In this document: positions 1-7,726 of the stretch, one piece after another
Layout: the number at the start of each line of letters is the position of its first letter
Numbering within the stretch: position 1 is the stretch's first letter
Assembly (NCBI RefSeq): GCF_902499175.1
Contig: NZ_CABVQC010000037.1
Span: 22,654-86,653 of the forward strand
DNA: 64,000 nt
Reading direction: 5' to 3'
Source: Burkholderia aenigmatica
GTDB lineage: Bacteria > Pseudomonadota > Gammaproteobacteria > Burkholderiales > Burkholderiaceae
Notes under the pieces: generated by a model
The model's input: the letters and a program-made list of their open reading frames with translations, nothing else
The model's database searches: none
Told to the model about the DNA's origin: nothing
Translations under genes and position numbers: made by a program

Positions 1-234
1 GAGCGACATGAGCAGGACGGGCCGGCGGCCGAAGCGGTCGCTCAGCGCGCCGAGCAGCGGGGCGCACAGGAACTGCGCGAACGCGTACAGCGCGAGCAGG
101 ATCCCGTAGTGGGTGTCGGTGCTGCTCGCGTCGGCAAGCGAGCGCAGCAGCCCGGGCAGGATCGGCATCACGATCCCGACGCCGATCGCGTCGAGCAGGA
201 CCGTGGCCAGGATGGCAATCAGGGACGGATTCAA
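1..234 (-). CDS. tetA: TetA-type tetracycline efflux MFS transporter (N-terminal part)
   Basis: This is the first 78 codons of a major facilitator superfamily drug/H+ antiporter that runs off the left edge. The reading starts at a TTG (232-234) giving a hydrophobic first helix, followed by the loop motif GALSDRFGRRP, the MFS motif A between helices 2 and 3 of tetracycline exporters. The start is placed at TTG because the matching TetA N-terminus (NPSLIAILATVLLDAIG) begins right there and no ATG lies upstream in frame. It is divergent from a TetR repressor, with two tet operators in between, so it should be tetracycline-inducible. The rest of the gene is outside the window, so integrity cannot be judged. 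Confidence 0.85.
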   Translation of the reverse strand, partial: MNPSLIAILATVLLDAIGVGIVMPILPGLLRSLADASSTDTHYGILLALYAFAQFLCAPLLGALSDRFGRRPVLLMSL

Positions 235-241
235 GAGCGTG

Positions 242-260
242 ACTCTATCGGTGATAGAGT
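242..260. promoter_or_regulatory. tetO1: tet operator, tetA-proximal
   Basis: The 19-bp site ACTCTATCGGTGATAGAGT has perfect 8-bp arms around a 3-bp centre. It matches the Tn10-type tet operator in both arms and differs only in the central bases. It lies 7 bp upstream of the tetA start, where bound TetR would block the tetA promoter. Confidence 0.88.
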
Positions 261-279
261 GGCGATTATTCCACAGCTT

Positions 280-298
280 TCCCTATCGGTGATAGAGA
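280..298. promoter_or_regulatory. tetO2: tet operator, tetR-proximal
   Basis: TCCCTATCGGTGATAGAGA has the arms of the classic tetO2 sequence, including the same single arm mismatch, with GGT instead of AGT at the centre. It abuts the tetR start codon (its last base is the A of the ATG), and its centre is 38 bp from that of the other operator. Bound TetR would therefore repress its own gene as well as tetA. Confidence 0.88.
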
Positions 299-930
299 TG
301 AAGGACACAGGGGCGCGGCTGACGCGCGACACGGTACTGCGCGCGGCGCTCGAACTGCTCGATGAAGTCGGCATCGACGGGCTGTCGACGCGGAAGCTCG
401 CCGAGCGGCTCGGCGTGCAGTCGCCGACGCTTTACTGGCATTTCCGGAACAAGGCCGAACTGCTCGACGCGATGGCCGAGGCGATCATGCTCGAGCGTCA
501 CGATGGGTCGCTGCCGCGACCGGGCGACGCGTGGGATGCGTGGCTGGTCGACAACGCGCGCAGTTTCCGTCGCGCGCTGCTGGCGTATCGCGACGGCGCG
601 CGCCTGCATGCCGGCACGCGGCCGCGCGCGCTGCATTTCAGCTCGATCGAACGCAAGGTCGCGCTGCTCGGCAATGCGGGTTTCGCGCCGGACGAAGCAG
701 TCGACGTGATGTATGCGCTGGGCCGCTTCGTGGTGGGCTGGGTGCTGGAAGAGCAGGCGGAACCGGGCGGCGACGCCGATGCGCCGCTGCCGGATGCGGC
801 CGAGTATCCGCTGCTCGCGAAGGGCTGGGCCGCGCTGCGCGAGCGCAGCGGCGACGAGGCGTTCGAGCGTGGGGGCGCGTGGATCGTCGATGGCGCCCGC
901 GCGCGCCTCGCAGCGCGCGAGCGCGGCTGA
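298..930 (+). CDS. tetR: TetR tetracycline repressor
   Basis: This 210-residue repressor has the N-terminal helix-turn-helix at about residues 29-48 (recognition part SPTLYWHF) and the TetR_C ligand core. Residues that bind tetracycline-Mg in Tn10 TetR are conserved at a constant offset of +4: His68, Asn86, Phe90, His104 and Thr107. It is therefore probably a genuine tetracycline sensor rather than a generic TetR-family regulator. The start is the ATG at 298; longer in-frame versions would run back through both operators and into tetA. It is divergent from tetA and followed after 5 bp by the convergent end of miaA. Confidence 0.9.
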   Translation: MKDTGARLTRDTVLRAALELLDEVGIDGLSTRKLAERLGVQSPTLYWHFRNKAELLDAMAEAIMLERHDGSLPRPGDAWDAWLVDNARSFRRALLAYRDGARLHAGTRPRALHFSSIERKVALLGNAGFAPDEAVDVMYALGRFVVGWVLEEQAEPGGDADAPLPDAAEYPLLAKGWAALRERSGDEAFERGGAWIVDGARARLAARERG

Positions 931-935
931 CGCGG

Positions 936-1910
936 TCAGCCCGATGTGCTGCTGTCGAGCACGCGTTCGAGCGCGTCGAGTGCGCGGGCCGTCGAGTCCG
1001 GCGCGATGCAGTCGACGACGATCCGTTCCGGCATCGCGCGCAGCCAGGTGATCTGGCGCTTGCAGAGCTGGCGCGTCGCGAAGATGCCCTTGTCGCGCAT
1101 CGTCCGGTAGTCGGTGTCGCCGTCGAGGAATTCCCACGCCTGCCGGTAGCCGACGCAGCGCATCGACGGCAGGTCGGGATGGAGGTCTTCGCGACGGCGC
1201 AGCCGCTCGACTTCGTCGATGAAGCCCGCGTCGAGCATCGCGTCGAAGCGCTGCGCGATCCGTGCGTGCAGTACCGCGCGATCGGACGGTTCGAGCGCGA
1301 CCGGCACGAAGCGGTACGCGGCGGCCGCATCGTCGGTGCGTCGCGGCGCGGCGAGCAGCACCGACATCGGCTGCCCGCTCAGCGTGAACACTTCGAGCGC
1401 CCGCTGGATCCGTTGCGAATCGTTCGGCGCGAGCCGCGCGGCCGTATCGGGATCGACTTGCGCGAGCCGCGCGTGCAGCGCGGGCCAGCCGTCGCGCTCG
1501 GCTTCGGCATCGAGGGTCGCGCGCACGTCCGGATCGGCGCCCGGCAGGTCGTTGAGCCCCTGCGTCAGCGCCTTGTAGTACAGCATCGTGCCGCCCGCGA
1601 GCAGCGGCGTGCGGCCGCGCGCGGCGATCTCGTCGATCAGGCGCAGCGTGTCCGCGCGGAAACTCGCGGCCGAATACGCGTCGGCCGGATCGATGATGTC
1701 GATCAGGTGGTGCGGCACGCTCGCGCGCTCGTCGCGCGACGGCTTCGCGGTGCCGATATCCATGTCGCGGTAGACGAGCGCCGAATCGACGCTGACGATC
1801 TCGATCGGGCGGCGCGCGGCGAGCGCCAGCGCCGCGGCCGTCTTGCCCGAAGCGGTGGGGCCGAGCAGGCAGGCGATCGTCGTCGGGCTGGAGTGCGGTG
1901 CTGCGCTCAT
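936..1910 (-). CDS. miaA: tRNA dimethylallyltransferase MiaA
   Basis: MiaA transfers a dimethylallyl group to N6 of A37 in tRNAs reading UNN codons, the first step to ms2i6A. The 324-residue protein has the P-loop GPTASGKT at residues 17-24 and the family segments SVDSALVYRDMDIGTAKP and LAGGTMLYYKAL, and has the usual length. The ATG at 1908-1910 is chosen because it overlaps the mutL stop (ATGA); the open frame upstream lies inside mutL. Miaa downstream of mutL is the conserved order in proteobacteria and implies one transcript. Confidence 0.96.
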   Translation of the reverse strand: MSAAPHSSPTTIACLLGPTASGKTAAALALAARRPIEIVSVDSALVYRDMDIGTAKPSRDERASVPHHLIDIIDPADAYSAASFRADTLRLIDEIAARGRTPLLAGGTMLYYKALTQGLNDLPGADPDVRATLDAEAERDGWPALHARLAQVDPDTAARLAPNDSQRIQRALEVFTLSGQPMSVLLAAPRRTDDAAAAYRFVPVALEPSDRAVLHARIAQRFDAMLDAGFIDEVERLRRREDLHPDLPSMRCVGYRQAWEFLDGDTDYRTMRDKGIFATRQLCKRQITWLRAMPERIVVDCIAPDSTARALDALERVLDSSTSG

Positions 1911-3898
1911 TGGCCGCGCATGAAGAGGCGGTCGAGATCGTTCAGCGTAAGCTGATACCACGTCGGCCGGCCGTGATTGCACTGGTCCGCGCGTTCGGTC
2001 GCCTCCATCTGTCGCAACAGCGCGTTCATCTCGTCCAGCGTCAGGCGCCGGTTCGCGCGCACCGCGTGGTGACAGGCGAGCGTGCCGAGCAGTTCGTGCT
2101 GACGCTCGGTGAGCACGCGCGAGCCGCCGAACGCATGCAGGTCGGCGAGCACCGCGCGCGCGAGCGACTGCAGGTCGGCATCCTTCAGCAGTGCCGGGAC
2201 CGCGCGGATCGCGAGCGTCGTCGGCGACAGCACCGCCAGGTCGAAGCCGAGCGATTCGAGCGTGTCGCGTTCTTCCTCGACCGTGCCGATCTCGATCGGC
2301 GTGGCCGTCATCGATACCGGCAGCAACAGCGCCTGCACGGCGACCGAGCGGTCGGCAAGCGCGTTCTTGAACTGTTCGTACAGGATCCGCTCGTGGGCCG
2401 CGTGCATGTCGACGATCACGAGGCCGTGCGCGTTCTGCGCGAGCACGTAAATGCCGTGGATCTGGCCGAGCGCGAAGCCGAGCGGCTGCTCGTCGTGCGC
2501 GGTGGCGGCGATCGGCGAGGCGGTGAAGCCCGGCAAGGGCGCGACGGGTGCGCCGGCCGAATCGCGTGCGATGGTCGTTGTGCCGTCCGGCGTGCCGGCG
2601 CCGGTGTCCTTGCGGCCGAACAGCGCGTCATAGAGCGCGAGCGGCTGCGCGACCGGCAGCGTGCCCTGGGTCATCCGCGCCTGGCGCATCCAGGTGTTGC
2701 CTGACGATGAGGACGACGACGGCGAGAAGCCGCTGCCACCGCTACCGCCGGTCGCGTGGCCCTGGCTCTGCCCGAGCGGGGTATCCAGGAACGACGACGG
2801 CCCGCGCGGTGCCGGTTCGAGATGCGCGGCATGGCCGCCCGCCGTGGTTTCCGGCGACGCACCCGCGTGGCGCGCGAGCGCGCGCTGGACCGCATGGAAC
2901 ACGTACTGGTGGATCGAGCGCGAATCGCGGAAGCGCACCTCGATCTTCGACGGGTGCACGTTGACATCGACGGCTTCGGGCGGCAGGTCGAGGAACAGCA
3001 CGTACGACGGGTAGCGGTCGCCGTGCAGCACGTCTTCGTAGGCCGCACGCACCGCGTGCGTCAGCAGCTTGTCGCGCACGAAGCGGCCGTTGACGAAGAA
3101 GTATTGCTGGTCGGCGCGCCCCCGGCTCGCGGTCGGCAGGCCTGCGCAGCCGTAAACTGCCAGCGGGCCGGCCTGCTCGTCGAGCGGCAGGTGCGCGGTT
3201 GCGAAACTGTCGCCGAGGATTTTCGCGACGCGCTGCGCGGGCTCGGTCGCATTCCAGTGCTCGACCGCCTTGCCGTTGTGCAGCACCGAGATCGCGACGT
3301 CCGGCCGCGCGAGCGCCGCGCGGCGGATCATTTCCAGGCAGTGGCCGAACTCGGTCTGCTCGCTCTTCAGGAACTTGCGTCGCGCGGGCGTGTTGAAGTA
3401 CAGCTCGCGGACCTCGATCGTCGTGCCGGTCGCGCCGGCGGCGGGCGACAGCACGCCCGTCTGCGCGTCGATTTTCATCGCATGCGCGGCATCGGCCGTC
3501 CGGCTCGTGATCGACATCTCGGCGACCGACGCGATCGACGCGAGCGCTTCGCCGCGGAACCCGAGCGTGGCGACCGCCTCGAGCTCCTCGAGCGAGCGGA
3601 TCTTGCTGGTGGCATGGCGCATCAGCGCGAGCGCGAGCTCGTCCGGCGGAATGCCGCAGCCGTCGTCGGTGATCGAGATGCGCTTGACGCCGCCTTCTTC
3701 CAGCACGATGCGCAGCGCCTGGGCGCCGGCGTCCATCGCGTTCTCGAGCAGCTCCTTGACGACCGACGCCGGGCGTTCGACGACCTCGCCGGCGGCGATC
3801 TGGCTGATCAGCTGGTCGGGCAGGGGCTGGATCGCGCGCAGCGGGCGCGGAGCGGGGGCGGGCGCGGCGCCCGCGGCCGTTTCGGTGATATCGGACAT
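1907..3898 (-). CDS. mutL: DNA mismatch repair protein MutL
   Basis: MutL links MutS mismatch recognition to strand removal. The 663-residue protein has the GHKL ATPase motifs ELLENAMDAGA, DDGCGI and GFRGEALASI in the N-terminal 100 residues. A low-complexity linker follows, with a run of serines at about residues 390-400, and then the C-terminal dimerisation domain. That domain contains DMHAAHERILYE, which fits the DxHA-X2-E-X4-E metal-binding motif of endonuclease-type MutL proteins (as in Neisseria, which lacks MutH). I infer that nicking is done by MutL here. Its stop overlaps the miaA start. The gap to the divergent dedA-type gene is 173 bp. Confidence 0.97.
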   Translation of the reverse strand: MSDITETAAGAAPAPAPRPLRAIQPLPDQLISQIAAGEVVERPASVVKELLENAMDAGAQALRIVLEEGGVKRISITDDGCGIPPDELALALMRHATSKIRSLEELEAVATLGFRGEALASIASVAEMSITSRTADAAHAMKIDAQTGVLSPAAGATGTTIEVRELYFNTPARRKFLKSEQTEFGHCLEMIRRAALARPDVAISVLHNGKAVEHWNATEPAQRVAKILGDSFATAHLPLDEQAGPLAVYGCAGLPTASRGRADQQYFFVNGRFVRDKLLTHAVRAAYEDVLHGDRYPSYVLFLDLPPEAVDVNVHPSKIEVRFRDSRSIHQYVFHAVQRALARHAGASPETTAGGHAAHLEPAPRGPSSFLDTPLGQSQGHATGGSGGSGFSPSSSSSSGNTWMRQARMTQGTLPVAQPLALYDALFGRKDTGAGTPDGTTTIARDSAGAPVAPLPGFTASPIAATAHDEQPLGFALGQIHGIYVLAQNAHGLVIVDMHAAHERILYEQFKNALADRSVAVQALLLPVSMTATPIEIGTVEEERDTLESLGFDLAVLSPTTLAIRAVPALLKDADLQSLARAVLADLHAFGGSRVLTERQHELLGTLACHHAVRANRRLTLDEMNALLRQMEATERADQCNHGRPTWYQLTLNDLDRLFMRGQ

Positions 3899-4071
3899 GG
3901 CCGAATTATAGCGAGGCGGCGAATGCGTGCCGGGGCGACCGGCGGTTACGTTTTTTCACGGAGCCTTAAGGTAGTTTCGGTATCATGGGTTCGTTACACG
4001 CACCGCCTTGACCGGCGGGCGCGTCAGCCTTTTTCGGCCGTTCCGGCCCTTTCGCCATCGAGGAATCGCAT

Positions 4072-4755
4072 TTGGATACGCTGCTTCATTTCGTCAACCT
4101 GGTCCTGCATATCGACGCCTTCCTCGGCGATTTCATCCGGCAGTACGGCGCATGGGTCTATCTCATGCTGTTCCTGATCGTGTTCTGCGAGACGGGCCTC
4201 GTCGTGTTCCCGTTCCTGCCCGGCGATTCGCTGCTGTTCATCGGCGGCGCGTTCGCGGCGACGGGTGAAATGAACGTCGGCGCGCTGATCGTGCTGCTGC
4301 TCGTCGCAGCGGTCACCGGCAACACCGTGAACTACCTGATCGGCCGCTGGGTCGGCCCGAAGGTGTTCAATACCCATATCCCGGTGCTCGAGCGCTTCCT
4401 CGATCGCGCCGCGCTGCAGAAAACCCACTCGTTCTACGACAAGCACGGCGGCAAGACGATCGTGCTCGCGCGCTTCATTCCGGTCGTGCGGACGTTCGCG
4501 CCGTTCGTTGCGGGCGCGTCGTCGATGAGCGTCGCGCGCTTCCAGTTGTTCAACGTGATCGGTGCGCTGGTGTGGGTGCTGCTGCTTGTGCTGCTCGGCT
4601 ATTTCTTCGGCAATATCCCGTTCATCCGCCAGTATCTGAACGTGATCGTGCTGGCCGGGATCGGTGCGGCGGTCGTGCCGGTCGCGCTCGGCGCGGTCTG
4701 GAAGCTCGTGCGCGGGCGGCAGTCGGATAACGCGCAGAAGACGGGCGGGCGTTGA
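4072..4755 (+). CDS. DedA/SNARE-associated (VTT) family membrane protein
   Basis: A 227-residue inner-membrane protein with about five hydrophobic segments and the DedA signatures: the early re-entrant region around CETGLVVFPFLPGDSLL and the later RFIPVVRTFAPFVAG stretch, with the conserved arginines and prolines. DedA proteins flip or recycle lipid carriers such as undecaprenyl phosphate and affect envelope stress and cationic peptide resistance. The substrate here is not shown by the sequence. The best start is TTG at 4072; no ATG upstream gives a sensible N-terminus. It ends just before a bidirectional terminator. Confidence 0.9.
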   Translation: MDTLLHFVNLVLHIDAFLGDFIRQYGAWVYLMLFLIVFCETGLVVFPFLPGDSLLFIGGAFAATGEMNVGALIVLLLVAAVTGNTVNYLIGRWVGPKVFNTHIPVLERFLDRAALQKTHSFYDKHGGKTIVLARFIPVVRTFAPFVAGASSMSVARFQLFNVIGALVWVLLLVLLGYFFGNIPFIRQYLNVIVLAGIGAAVVPVALGAVWKLVRGRQSDNAQKTGGR

Positions 4756-4780
4756 GCGGAAGCTTCGTTTTCAGGGCAAT

Positions 4781-4812
4781 AAAAAAGCGTGGCGGGTGCC
4801 ACGCTTTTTTTC
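4781..4812. terminator. Bidirectional intrinsic terminator
   Basis: AAAAAGCGTGGC-GGG-TGCCACGCTTTTTT forms a strong stem with an A-run on one side and a T-run on the other, so it can stop transcription of the dedA-type gene (+) and of the convergent mscS (-). Confidence 0.9.
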
Positions 4813-4826
4813 GTCCGGTGCCGCCG

Positions 4827-5639
4827 TTACGCGTTGCGATGCGAGATCGGGGTTTCGGGCGTCGGGTATTGCGCGTCGCGGAACGTATCGAGGATCACGC
4901 GGTTGGTGTCGCAGTACACCTGCCAGTAGTTTTCCGGTTGCGTGGACGGGCGCACGAACAGCAGCGGGCCTTCCGGCGTGAACTGCAGCACGCCGACGTC
5001 CGGTGCCGGGGTGGTCAGCACGTTCGGGATCTGCTGGATCGACGTCTTCAGGCGGTTGATCGCGTCGACCGCATCGACACCGTTCGCGATCTTCGCGGTC
5101 AGGTCGACACGACGGTACGACGTCGCGCTGTAGTTCGCGATGTTGTCCGAGAAGATCTTGTTGTTGCCGACGATCGTCACGATGTTGTCGGGCGTGATGA
5201 TCGTCGTGCCGAACAGGCCGAGTTCCTTCACGGTGCCCGTGACGCCGCCGGCATTGATCACGTCGCCGATCTTGAACGGACGCAGCACCTGCATGAACAC
5301 GCCTGCGGCAAAATGCGCGAGCAGGCCGCCCCAGGCGGTACCGATCGCGAGGCCGAGGCCGGCGAGCAGGGCGGCGAACGAGGTCGTCTGCACGCCGAAG
5401 ATCTGCAGGATCGCGAGGATCAGCAGGATCGTCAGCAGCACGCCGACGACGGAGGTCAGGTAGTCGGTCAGGGTCGGGTCGACCTTGCCGCTACGGCGCA
5501 CGACCTTGCCGAGCAGGCGGGTACCGATGCGGATTGCCCAGCGCCCGACGAACCACAACACGATCGCGGCGAGGAGGTTGAGGCCGAAGTCGAGACCGCG
5601 GGTCATCAGGAATTGCTGGGCTGTGGCGAGATCGATCAT
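4827..5639 (-). CDS. mscS: MscS-family small-conductance mechanosensitive channel
   Basis: A 270-residue channel subunit of about E. coli MscS size. Two N-terminal transmembrane helices are followed by the glycine/alanine-rich pore helix (around LLAGLGLAIGTAWGGLLAHFAAG), then the beta domain beginning RPFKIGDVI and a short alpha/beta C-terminal domain. It opens under membrane tension to release solutes on osmotic downshock. It stands alone, convergent with the dedA-type gene. Its ATG is followed directly by a normal membrane N-terminus (MIDLATAQQFL). Confidence 0.93.
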   Translation of the reverse strand: MIDLATAQQFLMTRGLDFGLNLLAAIVLWFVGRWAIRIGTRLLGKVVRRSGKVDPTLTDYLTSVVGVLLTILLILAILQIFGVQTTSFAALLAGLGLAIGTAWGGLLAHFAAGVFMQVLRPFKIGDVINAGGVTGTVKELGLFGTTIITPDNIVTIVGNNKIFSDNIANYSATSYRRVDLTAKIANGVDAVDAINRLKTSIQQIPNVLTTPAPDVGVLQFTPEGPLLFVRPSTQPENYWQVYCDTNRVILDTFRDAQYPTPETPISHRNA

Positions 5640-5750
5640 GCGTTCTCCGAAGTCGAGGGTAGAAAGGGCGGCGCATGCACCGGGTGGGTGGCGCTTTTAT
5701 AACCTGACCTGTGACGGGCGGGCAACCTGCCTGACATTGCTTGACGTAAT

Positions 5751-5786
5751 GAAAAACGGGCAGGACGCGTGTGCGTGCTGCCCGTT
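5751..5786 (-). terminator. Intrinsic terminator of manC
   Basis: On the minus strand AACGGGCAG pairs with CTGCCCGTT and is followed by TTTTC. It lies 52 bp past the manC stop and separates the capsule locus from mscS. The 198-bp gap between the two genes holds nothing else recognisable. Confidence 0.85.
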
Positions 5787-5837
5787 GCGGGTGCCGGTCG
5801 TGGCCTGTGGTGGCGCTTGACCGGGAAGGTGGGTTGC

Positions 5838-7265
5838 TTACGACGCTGCGCGGCCGTAGGTGTCTTCGAAACGGACGATGTCGTCCTCACCGAGATACGC
5901 ACCCGACTGAACTTCGATCAGTTCGAGCGGGATCTTGCCCGGATTCGTCAGCCGGTGGGTCGCGCCGAGCGGGATGTAGGTCGACTGGTTCTCGGTCAGC
6001 ATGAGTTCCTTGTCGCCGTTCGTGACCATCGCCGTGCCCTTCACGACAATCCAGTGCTCGGCACGATGGTGGTGCATCTGCAGGCTCAGCTGCGCGCCGG
6101 GGTTCACGATGATGCGCTTGACCTGGAATCGGTCGCCCTGGTCGATGCCTTCGTAGGCGCCCCACGGGCGGACGACGCGGCGATGCGTAACCGATTCGTG
6201 ACGACCGGACGCATTCAGCCACTCGACGATTTTCTTGACGTCCTGCGCTTTGTCGCGATGCGCGACCAGCACGGCGTCGGCGGTTTCCACGATGACGATG
6301 TCGTCGAGGCCGATAGCGGCAACCATCCGGTGTTCCGCGCGGATGTACGAGTTCTTCACCGCGTCGGTAAAGATGTCGCCGATGAGCGCATTGCCCTGCT
6401 CGTCGGCGTCAGCAATTTCCGCAAGCGCGCTCCACGAGCCGATATCGTTCCAGCCGAGGTCCGCTGCCGCGACAACTGCGGCGCGTTCGGTCTTTTCCAT
6501 GACCGCATAGTCGATCGAGACGTTGGGGCAGGCTGCGAACACGTCCGCGTCCAGACGGACAAAGTCGTTGTCCCGCTTGGCGGATTCGAAGGCGAGTTCA
6601 GCCTGACGGGCGATCTCCGGCGCATGGCGATGCAATTCCTCCATGTACGTGGACGCCTTCAGCATGAACATGCCGCTGTTCCAGTAGTAATTACCGTCGC
6701 TCAGGAAGCGCTCGGCCGTCGGCGTGTCGGGCTTCTCGACAAACGCGTCGACCTTGTAAACCTGCTTGCCGTCGGCGACGGCCGGGCCGCGGCGGATATA
6801 GCCGAAGCCGGTGTGCGCTTCCGTCGGCGTGATGCCGAACGTGACGAGGCGCTGATCTGCTGCGATGGCCGCTGCCTCACCGGCTGCAGCGATGAATGCC
6901 GGCTCGTTGAGGATGACGTGGTCCGACGGCAGCACCAGCAGCAGCGCGTTGGGCGATTCGCGCATGGCGAGCAGCGCCGCGATCGCGATGGCGGGCGCGG
7001 TGTTGCGGCCGACCGGTTCGAGCACGATCGACGATGGCGTGATGTTGACCTGACGAAGTTGTTCCGCGACCAGGAAGCGTTGTTCGTTGTTGGTGACGAC
7101 GATGGGCGCCGCCGCACTGGGAATGTGCTGAAGGCGGATTGCCGTCTGCTGGACGAGCGTCTGGTCGCCCGTCAGCTTCAGGTATTGCTTCGGATAGCCG
7201 CCACGCGACATGGGCCACAGGCGGGTGCCACTGCCGCCACACAGGATTACCGGATAAATGTTCAT
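5838..7265 (-). CDS. manC: Bifunctional mannose-1-phosphate guanylyltransferase / mannose-6-phosphate isomerase
   Basis: A type II phosphomannose isomerase/GDP-mannose pyrophosphorylase of 475 residues that makes GDP-mannose in the cytoplasm. The N-terminal nucleotidyltransferase starts with GGSGTRLWPMSR (residues 10-21) and has the FVEKP sugar-phosphate motif. The C-terminal cupin carries the metal-site histidines in QMHHHRAEHWIVV. It heads the wcb capsule locus in related Burkholderia, where it feeds mannose-derived precursors such as GDP-linked heptose or deoxyhexose. No other GDP-sugar gene is in the window, so the final donor cannot be read from here. It has its own terminator downstream and a 461-bp upstream gap. 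Confidence 0.93.
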   Translation of the reverse strand: MNIYPVILCGGSGTRLWPMSRGGYPKQYLKLTGDQTLVQQTAIRLQHIPSAAAPIVVTNNEQRFLVAEQLRQVNITPSSIVLEPVGRNTAPAIAIAALLAMRESPNALLLVLPSDHVILNEPAFIAAAGEAAAIAADQRLVTFGITPTEAHTGFGYIRRGPAVADGKQVYKVDAFVEKPDTPTAERFLSDGNYYWNSGMFMLKASTYMEELHRHAPEIARQAELAFESAKRDNDFVRLDADVFAACPNVSIDYAVMEKTERAAVVAAADLGWNDIGSWSALAEIADADEQGNALIGDIFTDAVKNSYIRAEHRMVAAIGLDDIVIVETADAVLVAHRDKAQDVKKIVEWLNASGRHESVTHRRVVRPWGAYEGIDQGDRFQVKRIIVNPGAQLSLQMHHHRAEHWIVVKGTAMVTNGDKELMLTENQSTYIPLGATHRLTNPGKIPLELIEVQSGAYLGEDDIVRFEDTYGRAAS

Positions 7266-7726
7266 AGAGAGATGTCAGGCAGTGCAAGATCGAACAATTG
7301 ATTCGCATTCTGCCACGCCGGGCTGTGCGAACGCTTTGTGGGCATCGTATTTTTACGTAATTTTTCCTTCAAATCCTTCATTCTCGTGACCGCAGTGTGA
7401 CGTTGAAGCAAATACACAAGCTTTCAACGAAACAATATTTTCCATGTGCGGGCCGCTTGCTTTCATGCTGGCCCAAGTGATTTGTCATTTCGGCAAGGTG
7501 CCTGAATGCAATGGTGCCTTTGCAGCGGCTACGGACTTACCTGGAAAATCCAGTGGCATGTCCAGCCTTTAGTGGCCGCCCGCCCGGGGCATGCCAGTGT
7601 ACGGCCCGACGGTGTTTAGCCGGGATTTCTCGATGATCGGCTGACCCATCCAGGTAGTATTTTCCGGAAGGCACGAACAATGAGTTTTTCAGTATCCGAG
7701 TCCCCCTCGGTTCAACGTCGATTGGT
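7266..7726. other. Gene-free interval between wcbA and manC
   Basis: These 461 bp lie between the wcbA stop and the manC start, both on the minus strand. No convincing gene is visible; short open frames have no domain or ribosome binding site. The interval is less GC-rich than the flanks and presumably holds the manC promoter, though no clear -35/-10 pair could be assigned. Confidence 0.5.

Noticed and set aside
5771..7301. 510-codon plus-strand frame opposite manC (5769-7301)
   Set aside because: It is antisense to the clearly conserved manC and shows no domain.
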